Assembly: GCF_001665625.1 (NCBI RefSeq)
Contig: NZ_LZSY01000200.1
Span: forward strand, 1 to 64,000
DNA: 64,000 nt
Source: Mycolicibacterium peregrinum
Lineage (GTDB): Bacteria > Actinomycetota > Actinomycetes > Mycobacteriales > Mycobacteriaceae
Direction of reading: 5' to 3'
The position numbers and the translations under genes were made by a program. Positions within the stretch are counted from its first letter, which is position 1. The number at the start of each line of letters is the position of its first letter. Shown here piece by piece: positions 1-8,830 of this stretch. Below the pieces are notes generated by a model, which worked only from the letters and a program-made list of their open reading frames with translations, was not told the DNA's origin and ran no database searches.

Positions 1-63
1 GCCTACCTCAGCCCGGCCAGACCGTGGCCCGCACCGGGTAGGCGCAACGGAGGGAAGTCACAT

Positions 64-101
64 CTGCCGTTGCCTGGCCGCATATGACCAGGCAACGGCA
101 G
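64..101 (-). terminator. Hairpin, likely terminator of the adjacent small gene
   Basis: A perfect 14-bp stem (arms 64-77 and 88-101) encloses a ten-base loop. It lies two bases past the stop of the minus-strand gene 104-328. No U tract follows, which is common for mycobacterial hairpin terminators. It could also serve a plus-strand gene ending left of it. Confidence 0.6.
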
Positions 102-103
102 AC

Positions 104-328
104 TCATGACTTGCGCCCGGCGACCAGATAGACCACGGGAACCACGCCCGAGGAGCTCAGCACGCCGAGCGCGCTGCCCCACAACCATTTCGGTCCATTG
201 ATCCGGCTCGCTTCGCGACCGGCGAGGTCACGCAGCGCCCAGGCGCGCAGCCCGGCGTCGACCGCTGCCACCGCGATCACGGCCGTCTTGGCTCTAGGAG
301 ACAGGTCGTTCCAACGCTTCTTGGCCAC
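104..328 (-). CDS. Small two-helix membrane protein
   Basis: The 74-residue product has two hydrophobic stretches (about residues 13-27 and 49-69) separated by a basic segment ending in GPKWLW, so it is probably a small integral membrane protein. The arrangement resembles two-helix PLDc_N-type proteins of actinobacteria, but I assign no function. I chose the GTG at 328 because AAAGGAA lies 8 bases upstream of it; a longer frame from 391 has no ribosome-binding site. It is divergent from the cation ATPase, with 111 bases between the two starts. A strong hairpin follows its stop. Confidence 0.7.
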   Translation of the reverse strand: MAKKRWNDLSPRAKTAVIAVAAVDAGLRAWALRDLAGREASRINGPKWLWGSALGVLSSSGVVPVVYLVAGRKS

Positions 329-404
329 TGTGGCGTTCCTTTCGGATGAATGGACGTCACCCTCCAAGGTATCCGGTGCCTGCGGCCCCACAGCGAGCTA
401 CCGT

Positions 405-433
405 TTGCGCGGCGGCGCTGCGCCGGGCACTAT
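405..433 (+). promoter_or_regulatory. Predicted promoter of the CtpF-type ATPase (leaderless)
   Basis: A TTGCGC box at 405-410 is followed by a 17-base spacer and CACTAT at 428-433. The expected transcription start then coincides with the ATG at 440, so the mRNA would be leaderless. This fits the absence of a Shine-Dalgarno sequence. I saw no convincing DosR box. Confidence 0.4.
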
Positions 434-439
434 CCGAAT

Positions 440-3157
440 ATGGCGGAAACCACCGCCCCGGCACAGGATGCATTGGTCAGCGCGCTCGCGCATTCCCGCA
501 GCGCCACTGAAGTGCTTGAGGTTCTGGGTAGTTCAGGCGACGGGCTGGATGGTGGCAGCGCGCGGGAGCGGCTGGCCGCCCACGGTCCGAACAAACTTCC
601 CGAAAAGCGGCCCCGGCCTGCGATTCTCCGATTCTTCGCGCACTTCAACAATGTTCTGATCTACATCCTGGTCGCCGCGGGTGTGCTCAAGGCCATCCTC
701 GGCGAATGGGTCGATTGCGCCGTCATTGTTTCCGTGGCGGTGATCAACGCCGCGGTCGGCTTCATCCAGGAAGGCCGGGCCCAACGGGCCCTCGACAGCA
801 TCCGGGGCATGTTGTCCGTTACCGCGCAGGTGCGCCGTGACGGTCACTGGCAGCAGGTTGATGCGCAGACGCTGGTGCCCGGCGACATCGTGCGCATCGC
901 CTCGGGGGACCGCATCCCGGCTGACATGCGTCTGCTCGCGGTCGCGAACCTGAGGGTGGAGGAGTCGGCGCTGACCGGTGAGTCGCTGCCGGCCAAGAAG
1001 GATGTGGCAGAGGTGGGCCCGGACGCCGGCCTGGGCGATCGGATGTCGATGGTGTACTCGGGCACCATCGTGGCGGCGGGCTCGGCCACCGGCGTGGTGA
1101 CCGCCACCGGAACCCACACGGAGATCGGCCGGATCCAGTCGCTCATCGCCGACGTGGAAACCATCGATACCCCACTGACCCGCAAGTTGGCCCGGTTCGG
1201 CCGTCAGCTGTCGGTGGGCATTCTGGGTGCGGCCGCGGTGATGCTCGTCGTCGGCAAGCTGGTGCATCAATTCACGGTGAGTGAACTGATCACGGCGGCA
1301 ATCGGTTTCGCCGTAGCCGCGATCCCGGAGGGACTGCCCGCGGTCGTCACCATCACCCTCGCGCTCGGCGTGCAGCAGATGGCCCGCCGCCGGGCGATCA
1401 CCCGCAAGCTCCCCGCCGTCGAAGCGCTCGGCGCGGTCAACGTCATCTGCTCGGACAAGACGGGCACGCTCACGCAGAACGAGATGACGGCCCGAACCGT
1501 TGTCACCGCGCGGCACCGGTTCGACGTCACCGGAACCGGATATCGGCCCGAAGGCGGTATCGAACTCGATGGGACACCGATCACGCCGGCCGACCATCCC
1601 GACCTGGCTGCACTGTTGACGACGATGGCCGTCTGTAACGACGCACGCCTGGACGAGTCCGACGGTCAGTGGCGGGTGGTGGGCGAACCGACCGAGGGTG
1701 CGCTGCGCACGCTCACCCAGAAGGCGCAGATCGACGACGCCGACTGGCCGCGGCTGGCCGTAGTGCCGTTCGAGTCGGCCAACAAGTTCATGGTGACCCT
1801 CAACGACACCCCGGGCGGGGAGCGCTACCTCTACGTCAAGGGTGCGCCGGACCGGTTGCTCGATCGGGCGGCCACCGAGGCCGGGTCAGCCGCAGCGCCT
1901 CTCGACCGCGCCGCATGGGAGGAGCGCATCGACGAACTCAGCGGACAGGGCCTGCGGGTACTTGCCGCCGCCCGACGGCCGGCGTCCGGATCGGACACCG
2001 TGGACATCGACGACATCGAGGGCGGACTGGAATTTCTCGGCGTCGTCGGCATCGTCGATCCGCCCCGCCCCGAGGCCATCACCGCCATCGAGACCTGCCA
2101 TGCCGCCGGGATCCAGGTCACCATGATCACTGGCGACCACGCCGGCACCGCGCGGGCCATCGCGCGCGAGATGGGCATCATCAAAGTTGGCGACGCACCG
2201 CGGGTCGTCACCGGAGCCGAGCTGGAGGAGATGAGCCAGACCCGGTTGCGGCAGGTGGCCGACGAAGTCGACGTCTACGCCCGCACGAGCCCCGAACACA
2301 AGCTGCGCATCGTCAGTGCCCTGCAAGCGCAGGGCAAGGTGGTCGCAATGACCGGTGACGGCGTCAACGACGCACCGGCATTGACCCGCGCCGACATCGG
2401 GGTCGCGATGGGGATCAAAGGGACCGAGGCGACCAAGGAAGCGGCCGGGATCGTCCTGGCCGACGACAACTTCGCGACCATCGAGCGGGCAGTCGAAGAG
2501 GGTCGGCGGATCTACGACAACATCCGAAAATCGGTGTTGTTCATGCTGCCCACCAACGGTGCGCAATCGCTGATCATTCTCGTCGCGATCCTGGCCGGGT
2601 TCGCGCTGCCGTTGCAGCCGGTGCAGATCCTCTGGGTCAACATGGTCACGGCGGTGACGCTGTCGCTGGCGCTGGTGTTCGAGAAGGCCGAGGACGGCCT
2701 GATGCAACGGCCGCCCCGGACGCCGCGGCAGGCGTTGGTGAACCGGGCCGACGTCGCGATGATCTCTCTGGTGTCGGTCTTGATCGCCGGGGCGACCCTG
2801 GCCGAGTTCTTTGTGGCGCGGGCCGGCGGTTATCCGCTCGCGGTGGCGCAGACCGCCGCGGTGAACATGTTGGCCCTGGGCCAGCTGGCCTATCTGCTGA
2901 ACTGCCGGTTCGTCACCTCGTCGAGCCTGCGGCCCCAGGTGTTCCGGGGTAATCCGTGGGTGTGGCGGATGGCCGGCGCGATGATCGCCCTTCAGCTGGT
3001 CTTCACCTACGCGCCGTTCATGCACACCTGGTTCCACTCGGCACCCATCACGATCCGCGGGTGGTCGGTGGCGGTTGCGTTGTCCGTCGTGATCTTCCTG
3101 ACCATCGAGACGGCGAAGTGGGTGGGACGCAGATTCATGCCCGAGTGGGCGACGTAG
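440..3157 (+). CDS. ctpF: P-type cation-transporting ATPase, CtpF family
   Basis: This is a 905-residue P2-type ATPase that exports a cation (Ca-ATPase-like class) across the cytoplasmic membrane at the cost of ATP. Visible parts are an N-terminal cation-ATPase domain, the actuator motif TGES at 179-182, the M4 motif PEGLPAV, the phosphorylation motif DKTGT with the aspartate at 339, and the hinge motif TGDGVND at 638-644. Hydrophobic helices follow to the C terminus. The length equals that of M. tuberculosis CtpF (905 aa). The start at 440 is preferred over an in-frame ATG at 350 because the upstream 30 residues look non-coding and a leaderless promoter fits. It is monocistronic. The transported ion is inferred only. 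Confidence 0.9.
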   Translation: MAETTAPAQDALVSALAHSRSATEVLEVLGSSGDGLDGGSARERLAAHGPNKLPEKRPRPAILRFFAHFNNVLIYILVAAGVLKAILGEWVDCAVIVSVAVINAAVGFIQEGRAQRALDSIRGMLSVTAQVRRDGHWQQVDAQTLVPGDIVRIASGDRIPADMRLLAVANLRVEESALTGESLPAKKDVAEVGPDAGLGDRMSMVYSGTIVAAGSATGVVTATGTHTEIGRIQSLIADVETIDTPLTRKLARFGRQLSVGILGAAAVMLVVGKLVHQFTVSELITAAIGFAVAAIPEGLPAVVTITLALGVQQMARRRAITRKLPAVEALGAVNVICSDKTGTLTQNEMTARTVVTARHRFDVTGTGYRPEGGIELDGTPITPADHPDLAALLTTMAVCNDARLDESDGQWRVVGEPTEGALRTLTQKAQIDDADWPRLAVVPFESANKFMVTLNDTPGGERYLYVKGAPDRLLDRAATEAGSAAAPLDRAAWEERIDELSGQGLRVLAAARRPASGSDTVDIDDIEGGLEFLGVVGIVDPPRPEAITAIETCHAAGIQVTMITGDHAGTARAIAREMGIIKVGDAPRVVTGAELEEMSQTRLRQVADEVDVYARTSPEHKLRIVSALQAQGKVVAMTGDGVNDAPALTRADIGVAMGIKGTEATKEAAGIVLADDNFATIERAVEEGRRIYDNIRKSVLFMLPTNGAQSLIILVAILAGFALPLQPVQILWVNMVTAVTLSLALVFEKAEDGLMQRPPRTPRQALVNRADVAMISLVSVLIAGATLAEFFVARAGGYPLAVAQTAAVNMLALGQLAYLLNCRFVTSSSLRPQVFRGNPWVWRMAGAMIALQLVFTYAPFMHTWFHSAPITIRGWSVAVALSVVIFLTIETAKWVGRRFMPEWAT

Positions 3158-3219
3158 CTACCGGCCAACCATCCCGTGCTTGCTGCCCGAGTCACGACTT
3201 ATGAGCGGCGACAGAGCGG

Positions 3220-5118
3220 CTACGGACTGACCGGCATCGTCGTCACCGGCGAGCCGCCGGAACCGCTCCCTGAGCTGCCGCTCCCCGAGCTGCCGCTCCC
3301 GCGACCGAAGAGCCCGCCGCTGGACGAGTCACCCCCATACGACCCACCGCTGGACGACGAGCCACCGCCGTACGGGGAGTCCCCGCCGAACGGCGACTGC
3401 GGCGCAACCGTTGTCACCGGAGTCTGGTACGTGGGCTGTTCGACCGGTGCCGTGTAGGTGGGCACGGTGCGGGTCGGCACCTCGACCGGGGGCACGGTCT
3501 CCTGAGCCGACGTGTGGGTCGGCGCCACCGTGGTGGTCGGAGGCACGGTGGTGGTGGGTGGCGCTGTCGTCGTGGGCGGTGCCGTGGTTGTGGGCGGTGC
3601 CGTGGTTGTGGGCGGTGCCGTGGTGGTGGGTGGCGCCGTGGTCGTCGTCGGCGGCGCCGTGGTGGTGGTCGGGGGAGCCGTCGTTGTCGTGGGCGGTGCC
3701 GTGGTGGTCGTGGGCGGTGCGGTGGTGGTCGGCGGGGTCCACGTCGGCACCGTGGGCCATACGACCGGTGGAAGCGGGATCGGAACGGGCACCGGAATCG
3801 GGATGGGCACCGGTGCGGGTGGAGCGATCGGCGCGGGAGCGGGCTGGACCGGGGGCGCGACGGGTGGGGCTACTGGAGGAACCTGGTTGACCGGCTGGTT
3901 GCCGGTGTCCTGGCGCACCTTGGGTGCTGCCGGAGCAGCGGGTGGCGGGGTCAGCACCGAGATGGGCAGCGCCACCGGATCCGGCTCGTGCGGGACCGGC
4001 GGAAGGTAATTGCCGGGCACCGTCGCCGCCTGCTCGGTGGGCGCAGGCTGTGCGCGTACGTCGGCCGTCGGCCGGACGTTGATCGCGACCGCGGTGGCCA
4101 GCGTGGCGAAGCTCACCACGACGAAGGCCAGGGCGCTGCCCATCAGCAGCATCCGTGGCGGCGGCGGTGCGATGACGGTCGTGTAGTCGGGGTCATCCTC
4201 CTGCTCGGGGATGAACTCGTTGACCGCGTCCATCGGCATCTCGTCGGCCCACGGCTGGTCCTCGGGGTCCTGCGAGTACGCCAGATCAGGTCCGACGGCC
4301 GCGGAATCTGCGGGGGCAGGTGCCATCTGGGTGGCCTCGGCGGCAGGAGCCATCGGTGCCATCTGCGTCGCGTCCGAAGCCGGTGCCATCTGCGTGGCAT
4401 CCGAAGCAGCGGGGGCCATCTGGGTGGCACCCTGTGGCACCCCGACGACGGGCGCCATCTGGGTGGACGCACTTGCCGGCGCGAGGTCGTCGACCAACTG
4501 GGCCGCACCCCGGGCGATGGCATAGCCCGCATCCGGTGCCACCTCGACCGGTGCCGTCGAACGAAGCTCTGCCGCAACAGAATCAAGATCGAGTCGCTGT
4601 CCGACCAACAGCACCCGGCTGGGGGCGTCGTCGGCGGACACCCGCTTGAGCACTGCCGCGCACGCAGCGGCGGCCCCGGCGGTGCCGATCGGGATGGTGG
4701 CCAACGTCGAGCTCGGCGCGGCATCCTCTTCGCCGACCACGGTGAGCGACACCGTGTCATCGTCGGCCACCAGCAATGCGGCGTCAGCGCCCACACTGCG
4801 GGCCAGGGCCGCGGCGGCCTCGGCTTCCGCCACCACCTCGACGTTCGGCACTCCGGCGTCGAGCACGGTCTGGCGCAGCGTGTCGGCGGCCGTTTCGTCG
4901 GGCAGGCACAGTCGGGTCGCGGCAACCTGGTTGCCCGACTCGGTCACCGCGCGGTAGGTGCCGATGATGGTCTCGGCAAGCTCCGACATCTCGGCCACGA
5001 AGTCATCGGGCAGGTCGAGCGCGTACTGATCCAGAACCTGGCCGCCGCTCGCGGGCGATCCGATCATGGCCAAGCGCGCCACACGCCCGGTGACCGCCAC
5101 CCCGAGGACTACGTCCAC
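3220..5118 (-). CDS. DUF7159-type membrane protein with Pro/Thr-repeat extracytoplasmic region
   Basis: The 632-residue protein has three parts. Residues 1-200 form a degenerate actin/Hsp70-like domain, including an EAEAAAALA stretch reminiscent of the Hsp70 EPxAAALA motif. Residues about 216-272 carry five or more copies of an ATQMAPA-type repeat. A single membrane helix lies near residues 323-346. Outside the membrane are a Pro-rich segment, a long TTTAPP repeat (about 460-530) and a Ser/Gly-rich tail. The GTG at 5118 is chosen because AAGGAGA lies 7 bases upstream and the N terminus then aligns with the paralogue at 14852. The low-complexity tail may span or bind the cell wall; function is unknown. 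Confidence 0.8.
   Translation of the reverse strand: MDVVLGVAVTGRVARLAMIGSPASGGQVLDQYALDLPDDFVAEMSELAETIIGTYRAVTESGNQVAATRLCLPDETAADTLRQTVLDAGVPNVEVVAEAEAAAALARSVGADAALLVADDDTVSLTVVGEEDAAPSSTLATIPIGTAGAAAACAAVLKRVSADDAPSRVLLVGQRLDLDSVAAELRSTAPVEVAPDAGYAIARGAAQLVDDLAPASASTQMAPVVGVPQGATQMAPAASDATQMAPASDATQMAPMAPAAEATQMAPAPADSAAVGPDLAYSQDPEDQPWADEMPMDAVNEFIPEQEDDPDYTTVIAPPPPRMLLMGSALAFVVVSFATLATAVAINVRPTADVRAQPAPTEQAATVPGNYLPPVPHEPDPVALPISVLTPPPAAPAAPKVRQDTGNQPVNQVPPVAPPVAPPVQPAPAPIAPPAPVPIPIPVPVPIPLPPVVWPTVPTWTPPTTTAPPTTTTAPPTTTTAPPTTTTAPPTTTTAPPTTTAPPTTTAPPTTTAPPTTTAPPTTTVPPTTTVAPTHTSAQETVPPVEVPTRTVPTYTAPVEQPTYQTPVTTVAPQSPFGGDSPYGGGSSSSGGSYGGDSSSGGLFGRGSGSSGSGSSGSGSGGSPVTTMPVSP
3528..3740 (-). 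repeat. Thr/Pro coding repeat (TTTAPP units)
   Basis: Tandem 15-18-base units encode repeated (T)TTTAPP in the extracytoplasmic half of the DUF7159-type protein. Units are near-identical but not exact, so copy number is likely to vary between strains and the tract is prone to assembly error. Such tracts are often glycosylated in secreted mycobacterial proteins; that is inference here. Confidence 0.75.
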
Positions 5119-5301
5119 GGTTCTTCTCCTTGCCTTGTGCATGTTGTACGAGCCCCGACGGACAAATCCAAGCTACCGCACAGCCGAGGCCCACCTAGGT
5201 GGCCGAACGACCGCGGCTGCCAGCGCTGCTTGTGCGCCGGAGCAAAAGTGAGCACGCTGGTTGGGTCCGTTGCGATGTCACTCATAGAGAGGAATCGGTA
5301 C

Positions 5302-6960
5302 GTGAGCGACGAGCGTTACGACGCGTCCGCCACCGTCCAGGTGGCGACCACGGCCGCGCCGGCGGCGGAGCGTCCTGGGCGGGTCGGCTACGTACCGACC
5401 CGCACCAACCGGGTACGTGACGGCCTCGCCGTGGCACTGCTCGTCGTCGCGATGCTGCTCCCGTGGAACCTGGAATTCGGCTTGGGTGTGCCCGGCAGCG
5501 CCGGGTCGACGTTTGTGATGTTGGCCATCGTGACGGTGCTCGCCATCGCCGGCGCGTTGGCGCCGCACCTGGGACCGTTCCGTCTCGGCTCTCCCCGCTC
5601 CGACGTGGGGCGCACCAGCCGCATCCGGTTCGTGCTCACCGCCGCCTACCTGGTGGTGGTCATCTGTTTCGTCGGCTATCACGTGGTGCAGACCGTGCGC
5701 GGCGGCGGCACCGGGGCCGTGCCGCCGGGGGTGGGTCCGGGCATGCTGCTCGGCGTCGCGGGCGCGCTGCTGGCCGGGCAGCCACCCATCACGTCGATCA
5801 CCGTCGAGGACAACAAGTTTCGGCGCTGGTATGCCATAGCGCGGGTGATCGGTTTTCTGTCGATCGCTCTGGCGACGCTGTCGGTCGCGTTCAACGTCTA
5901 CTGGCGGCTGCGGTACCTGTTCGTCACCCAGGTCGAGTTCGGCGGGCACGACATCGCCGTCATCGTCACGACACTGCTCTACGGCGCGGAGGCGATGATC
6001 GCGCTCGTCATCGCCTCACGCTGGCTGACCGAGCGGACCGGCGCGGCGCGGTTGGCCACGACGGCGATCGGGGTCTCGGGCGCGGTCGCCGCCACCCTCG
6101 TGTGGCTGGCCGGCATCGGCCGCGATATCGATGCGTTTCACGGCATCGCCCAGAACACCTCGACGGCGGCGGTGGGCTACGAGGGTTACCTCGCCTGGGC
6201 CGCGGCCGCCGCGATCGTCGCGCCCACGACGCTGTACGCCGTCTTTCTGATCAGGCCGCCGACCATCGGCGCCTATCGCGGTGCCGCGCAGAAGTGCCTG
6301 ACGCTGATCGCCTTCTGGGCGTTCGCGGCGGCGGCACTGCGGGTCGTCGACTTCCTGATCGCCCTGTCGCTCGACCTCCCGCGCGCGCTGTACGACACGG
6401 TCGCGATGACGGTGTTCAACCTGGTGACCGCGCTGGTTGCACGGTGGCTGCACCGCCAGCTCGACAGGGGGCTGACGTCGACGACCGTGGCCGCGGCTTT
6501 CAGCGCGGTGTTGTTCGTCTTCACTGTGGCGAACGTGGCCATCGGGGTGGCCCTGGCACCGCGTTACTCCGGTCCGGCTCCCGCGGCGATCTACGGCAAC
6601 AACCTCGCGCAGCAGATCACCAGCACCTTCGATGTCGCAGTGTGCGTGTTGAGCCTGCTCGTGTTGGCGGTCATGGTGTTCACCGGGCCGTTCGCCGGCT
6701 ACCTGGTGCGACGCCAAACCCGCGCGGCCAAGCCGGTGGCCCCGGAACCTCCCACGGAGGTCGTCCCGTCAAAGCCCGCCGTCGAGGAGTCCGCACCGCC
6801 GACCATCGTCCGGCAGCCCCGGGCCGCGTCGGTGCCGAGAATTGTTCGCCTGAAAGAGGATTCGACGACGGTGCTGGCTGCTCCGCCGACCACCGATCTG
6901 CAGGTGCCGACGCAGGCGCTGCGGATCCAGCGTCGTCCGCAGCGTCCGCCGCAGGGCTAA
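5302..6960 (+). CDS. Polytopic membrane protein with Pro-rich cytoplasmic tail
   Basis: The 552-residue product has around ten to twelve hydrophobic helices between residues 40 and 470 and a hydrophilic tail of about 80 residues rich in Pro, Val and Arg. I recognise no catalytic motif and assign no function; it looks mycobacterial-specific. The start is GTG at 5302, with AGAGAGGAA about 9 bases upstream; the open frame extends much further upstream only because of GC-rich sequence. It is divergent from the DUF7159-type gene and its stop overlaps the stop of the convergent PE-PPE gene by four bases. Confidence 0.75.
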   Translation: MSDERYDASATVQVATTAAPAAERPGRVGYVPTRTNRVRDGLAVALLVVAMLLPWNLEFGLGVPGSAGSTFVMLAIVTVLAIAGALAPHLGPFRLGSPRSDVGRTSRIRFVLTAAYLVVVICFVGYHVVQTVRGGGTGAVPPGVGPGMLLGVAGALLAGQPPITSITVEDNKFRRWYAIARVIGFLSIALATLSVAFNVYWRLRYLFVTQVEFGGHDIAVIVTTLLYGAEAMIALVIASRWLTERTGAARLATTAIGVSGAVAATLVWLAGIGRDIDAFHGIAQNTSTAAVGYEGYLAWAAAAAIVAPTTLYAVFLIRPPTIGAYRGAAQKCLTLIAFWAFAAAALRVVDFLIALSLDLPRALYDTVAMTVFNLVTALVARWLHRQLDRGLTSTTVAAAFSAVLFVFTVANVAIGVALAPRYSGPAPAAIYGNNLAQQITSTFDVAVCVLSLLVLAVMVFTGPFAGYLVRRQTRAAKPVAPEPPTEVVPSKPAVEESAPPTIVRQPRAASVPRIVRLKEDSTTVLAAPPTTDLQVPTQALRIQRRPQRPPQG

Positions 6961-8624
6961 CCCGCGCGGTCGCTCCTGTGCTGCGAGGGGCGATGGCGCT
7001 GAGCGGGTGGGGATTTCGGAGCCTTCTTGGCCGAGCCGATCGTTGAGCGTATCGCTGAGCGAACGGAATCCCGGTCGGAACCCTTCGCTCCCGGAACCGC
7101 CTTCAACCGTGGCGCCACACCGGTGCGTGGCGAGTCCGGTTGGGTTCTGGTGGGCCGACCGACACGGCTGGGGGCGGTGGGCTTCGGCGCAGCGACGGGA
7201 CTGCCGTTGTCTCCCTTGTCTCCCTTGTCGGCCTGGTCGGTCGCAGCGGGCGCAGCGGGCGCAGCGTTGGGTGCGGCCTTGGGCGGAGTGTTGGGCGGAG
7301 TGTTGGGCGCGGCCTGGCCGGCATCACTCGGCTCAACGACCTTCTGCTGCGTCGGCGTCCTGGCACCGAGAGCTTGGAACACCTTCGCCAGCGGCCTGGT
7401 CGCGTCTGTCAATGCCGCCCCCACATCGACCACCACCTGTCGCAGCGCTTGTTCGAACGGTGAATCGCGCACCGGATCGGCCGGGTGCTCGGGCAGCGGG
7501 GTGTCCGGATCGGCGTCGGAGACGACGGGCTGGGGCAGGGTCGGAACATACTTTTCGCCGGCCAGGATCGCCAGTGACTGCTCGAACGCACCGGGCAACG
7601 CGTTCAGAGCTTCGTGGAACTTCTCTTCGGGGGCGATCCAGCTGAATTCCTTGACCCGGCTGGGGTCTGCGGTGCGGTCGTATCCCATTTCGACGAACAC
7701 CCGCAGCACCGGGTCGATGGCATCGACGAAGCGTTCCGCGCCGATCAACGCGGCGGGTATGCGCAACGGCGCCAGCAGCGGAAGGTACTGGGGCAGCGTC
7801 ACGTAGGTGGTGTTGCCGACCTGGGTGGTGACGGCGTTGGGGGCGTCCGGGTACTCCAGCACGTAGCCGGGGAAGGCGTGCTCAAAGACCTGCCCGGCAA
7901 GGGCGTTCGCGATGGACAGCACGTTGAAATAGGCCGGGAAATCGGCGATGCCGTCGTATTGATTCTGGTAGAACGTGGTTTTGAACGGGCTGTCCGACGG
8001 TCCCGGCCGGCCGAACGGGAAGATGTCACCCAGCACCGGCAGATCGCTCCAGGACGCGAAGCGGGCGAGGATGCCGCCGTTGGGCTGATACGGATCACCG
8101 AGCAGGATGAACTCGTAATTCTGGGCATTGGCCACATAATTCGGAATTTTGGCCATCTCGGTACGCGCGATCTCGAGGACCTGTGTGCCCTGCGATACGC
8201 CGATGATCGTCACCTTGTCGCCCGCCGGCGTCCTGGCGATGTCCTGCAGGAGGTAACCGGCACCGATCGCCTCGGACCGCTTCAAAGACTGTGTCCAGTA
8301 CGGCAGGTCGGACCAACCCGGCAGATCCGAGATCACCGGGATGCTGATGCTGATCTGCGCCGGATAGGGGACCGTGCGGTACGAGTCGCCTTCGGGAACG
8401 ATGCTGCCGTAGAAGAACATCGGGATGCTCAGACCGAACGCGTCGTAGGACGCCCCCACACCGAGGGTCGTTCCGGCCAGTTGCACCGCAGCACTGTAGG
8501 TAGCCGTCGGGGTGCTGACGGTGACCCCCGCCGATACCGCGACGACGACGCCGCCGGCGAACACCATCGCTCCCCACCGGCGTGCACGGCGCGGCGGCAC
8601 CCCTCGTCGACCCCGACCCTTCAT
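6957..8624 (-). CDS. Secreted/anchored PE-PPE-domain serine hydrolase (copy 1)
   Basis: The 555-residue protein starts with an Arg-rich N terminus and a hydrophobic segment (about residues 21-45) that should act as a signal or anchor. A PE-PPE alpha/beta-hydrolase domain follows with nucleophile elbow GVSQG. The last 150 residues are a disordered Pro/Ala/Lys-rich tail. Family members hydrolyse esters of lipids, and some PE-PPE-domain enzymes act in trehalose polyphleate-type glycolipid synthesis; the substrate here is not known. ATG 8624 is preferred over GTG 8633 because AAAGG lies 8 bases upstream of the ATG. It is a close paralogue of the next gene and shares promoter motifs with it. Confidence 0.85.
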   Translation of the reverse strand: MKGRGRRGVPPRRARRWGAMVFAGGVVVAVSAGVTVSTPTATYSAAVQLAGTTLGVGASYDAFGLSIPMFFYGSIVPEGDSYRTVPYPAQISISIPVISDLPGWSDLPYWTQSLKRSEAIGAGYLLQDIARTPAGDKVTIIGVSQGTQVLEIARTEMAKIPNYVANAQNYEFILLGDPYQPNGGILARFASWSDLPVLGDIFPFGRPGPSDSPFKTTFYQNQYDGIADFPAYFNVLSIANALAGQVFEHAFPGYVLEYPDAPNAVTTQVGNTTYVTLPQYLPLLAPLRIPAALIGAERFVDAIDPVLRVFVEMGYDRTADPSRVKEFSWIAPEEKFHEALNALPGAFEQSLAILAGEKYVPTLPQPVVSDADPDTPLPEHPADPVRDSPFEQALRQVVVDVGAALTDATRPLAKVFQALGARTPTQQKVVEPSDAGQAAPNTPPNTPPKAAPNAAPAAPAATDQADKGDKGDNGSPVAAPKPTAPSRVGRPTRTQPDSPRTGVAPRLKAVPGAKGSDRDSVRSAIRSTIGSAKKAPKSPPAQRHRPSQHRSDRAG

Positions 8625-8664
8625 AGCCTGCACCTTTCCCCGATGTGGTGCTTACAGGGACCGC

Positions 8665-8676
8665 AAGTTACCAGCG
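8665..8676 (-). promoter_or_regulatory. Shared -10 motif upstream of PE-PPE copy 1
   Basis: The minus strand reads CGCTGGTAACTT, containing a TAACTT -10 box about 40 bases before the start codon. The identical 12-mer occurs upstream of the second PE-PPE gene at 10659-10670, although most of the flanking DNA differs. No clear -35 box is seen for this copy. Confidence 0.45.
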
Positions 8677-8752
8677 AAAACAGCGGTCCACTGCAAGTTC
8701 GCGGCAACTTCTCGGACGGCGGTTGTGCCGTTGGTTCGGGAAATGACGGCCA

Positions 8753-8765
8753 AGAGTTGTTGCGG
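8753..8765. promoter_or_regulatory. Repeated 13-mer AGAGTTGTTGCGG, candidate operator (copy 1)
   Basis: The exact 13-mer AGAGTTGTTGCGG lies upstream of PE-PPE copy 1 and recurs at 11596-11608 upstream of the TetR gene. Its TTGTTGC core is also the arm of the 24-bp palindrome upstream of PE-PPE copy 2. Here it runs into TTGCGGCAA, itself a small palindrome. A TetR binding site is inferred. Confidence 0.4.
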
Positions 8766-8830
8766 CAAACGAAGATTCGTCGACGGTGCGGGCAACACCG
8801 TCGACGAAATCCTTCAGGAGCCGGTGACGG

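Noticed and set aside
3..41. Possible 3' end of a plus-strand gene entering from the left (stop TAG at 39-41).
   Set aside because: Only 12 codons are visible, too few to support a gene call.
3528..3740. Tandem repeats considered as a CRISPR array.
   Set aside because: Units are 15-18 bases without spacers and encode Thr/Pro in frame with the gene.
3514..5301. Plus-strand open frame running through the DUF7159-type gene into the membrane protein at 5302.
   Set aside because: The extension is antisense to repeat codons and very Arg/Gly-rich. A good ribosome-binding site marks GTG 5302 as the start.
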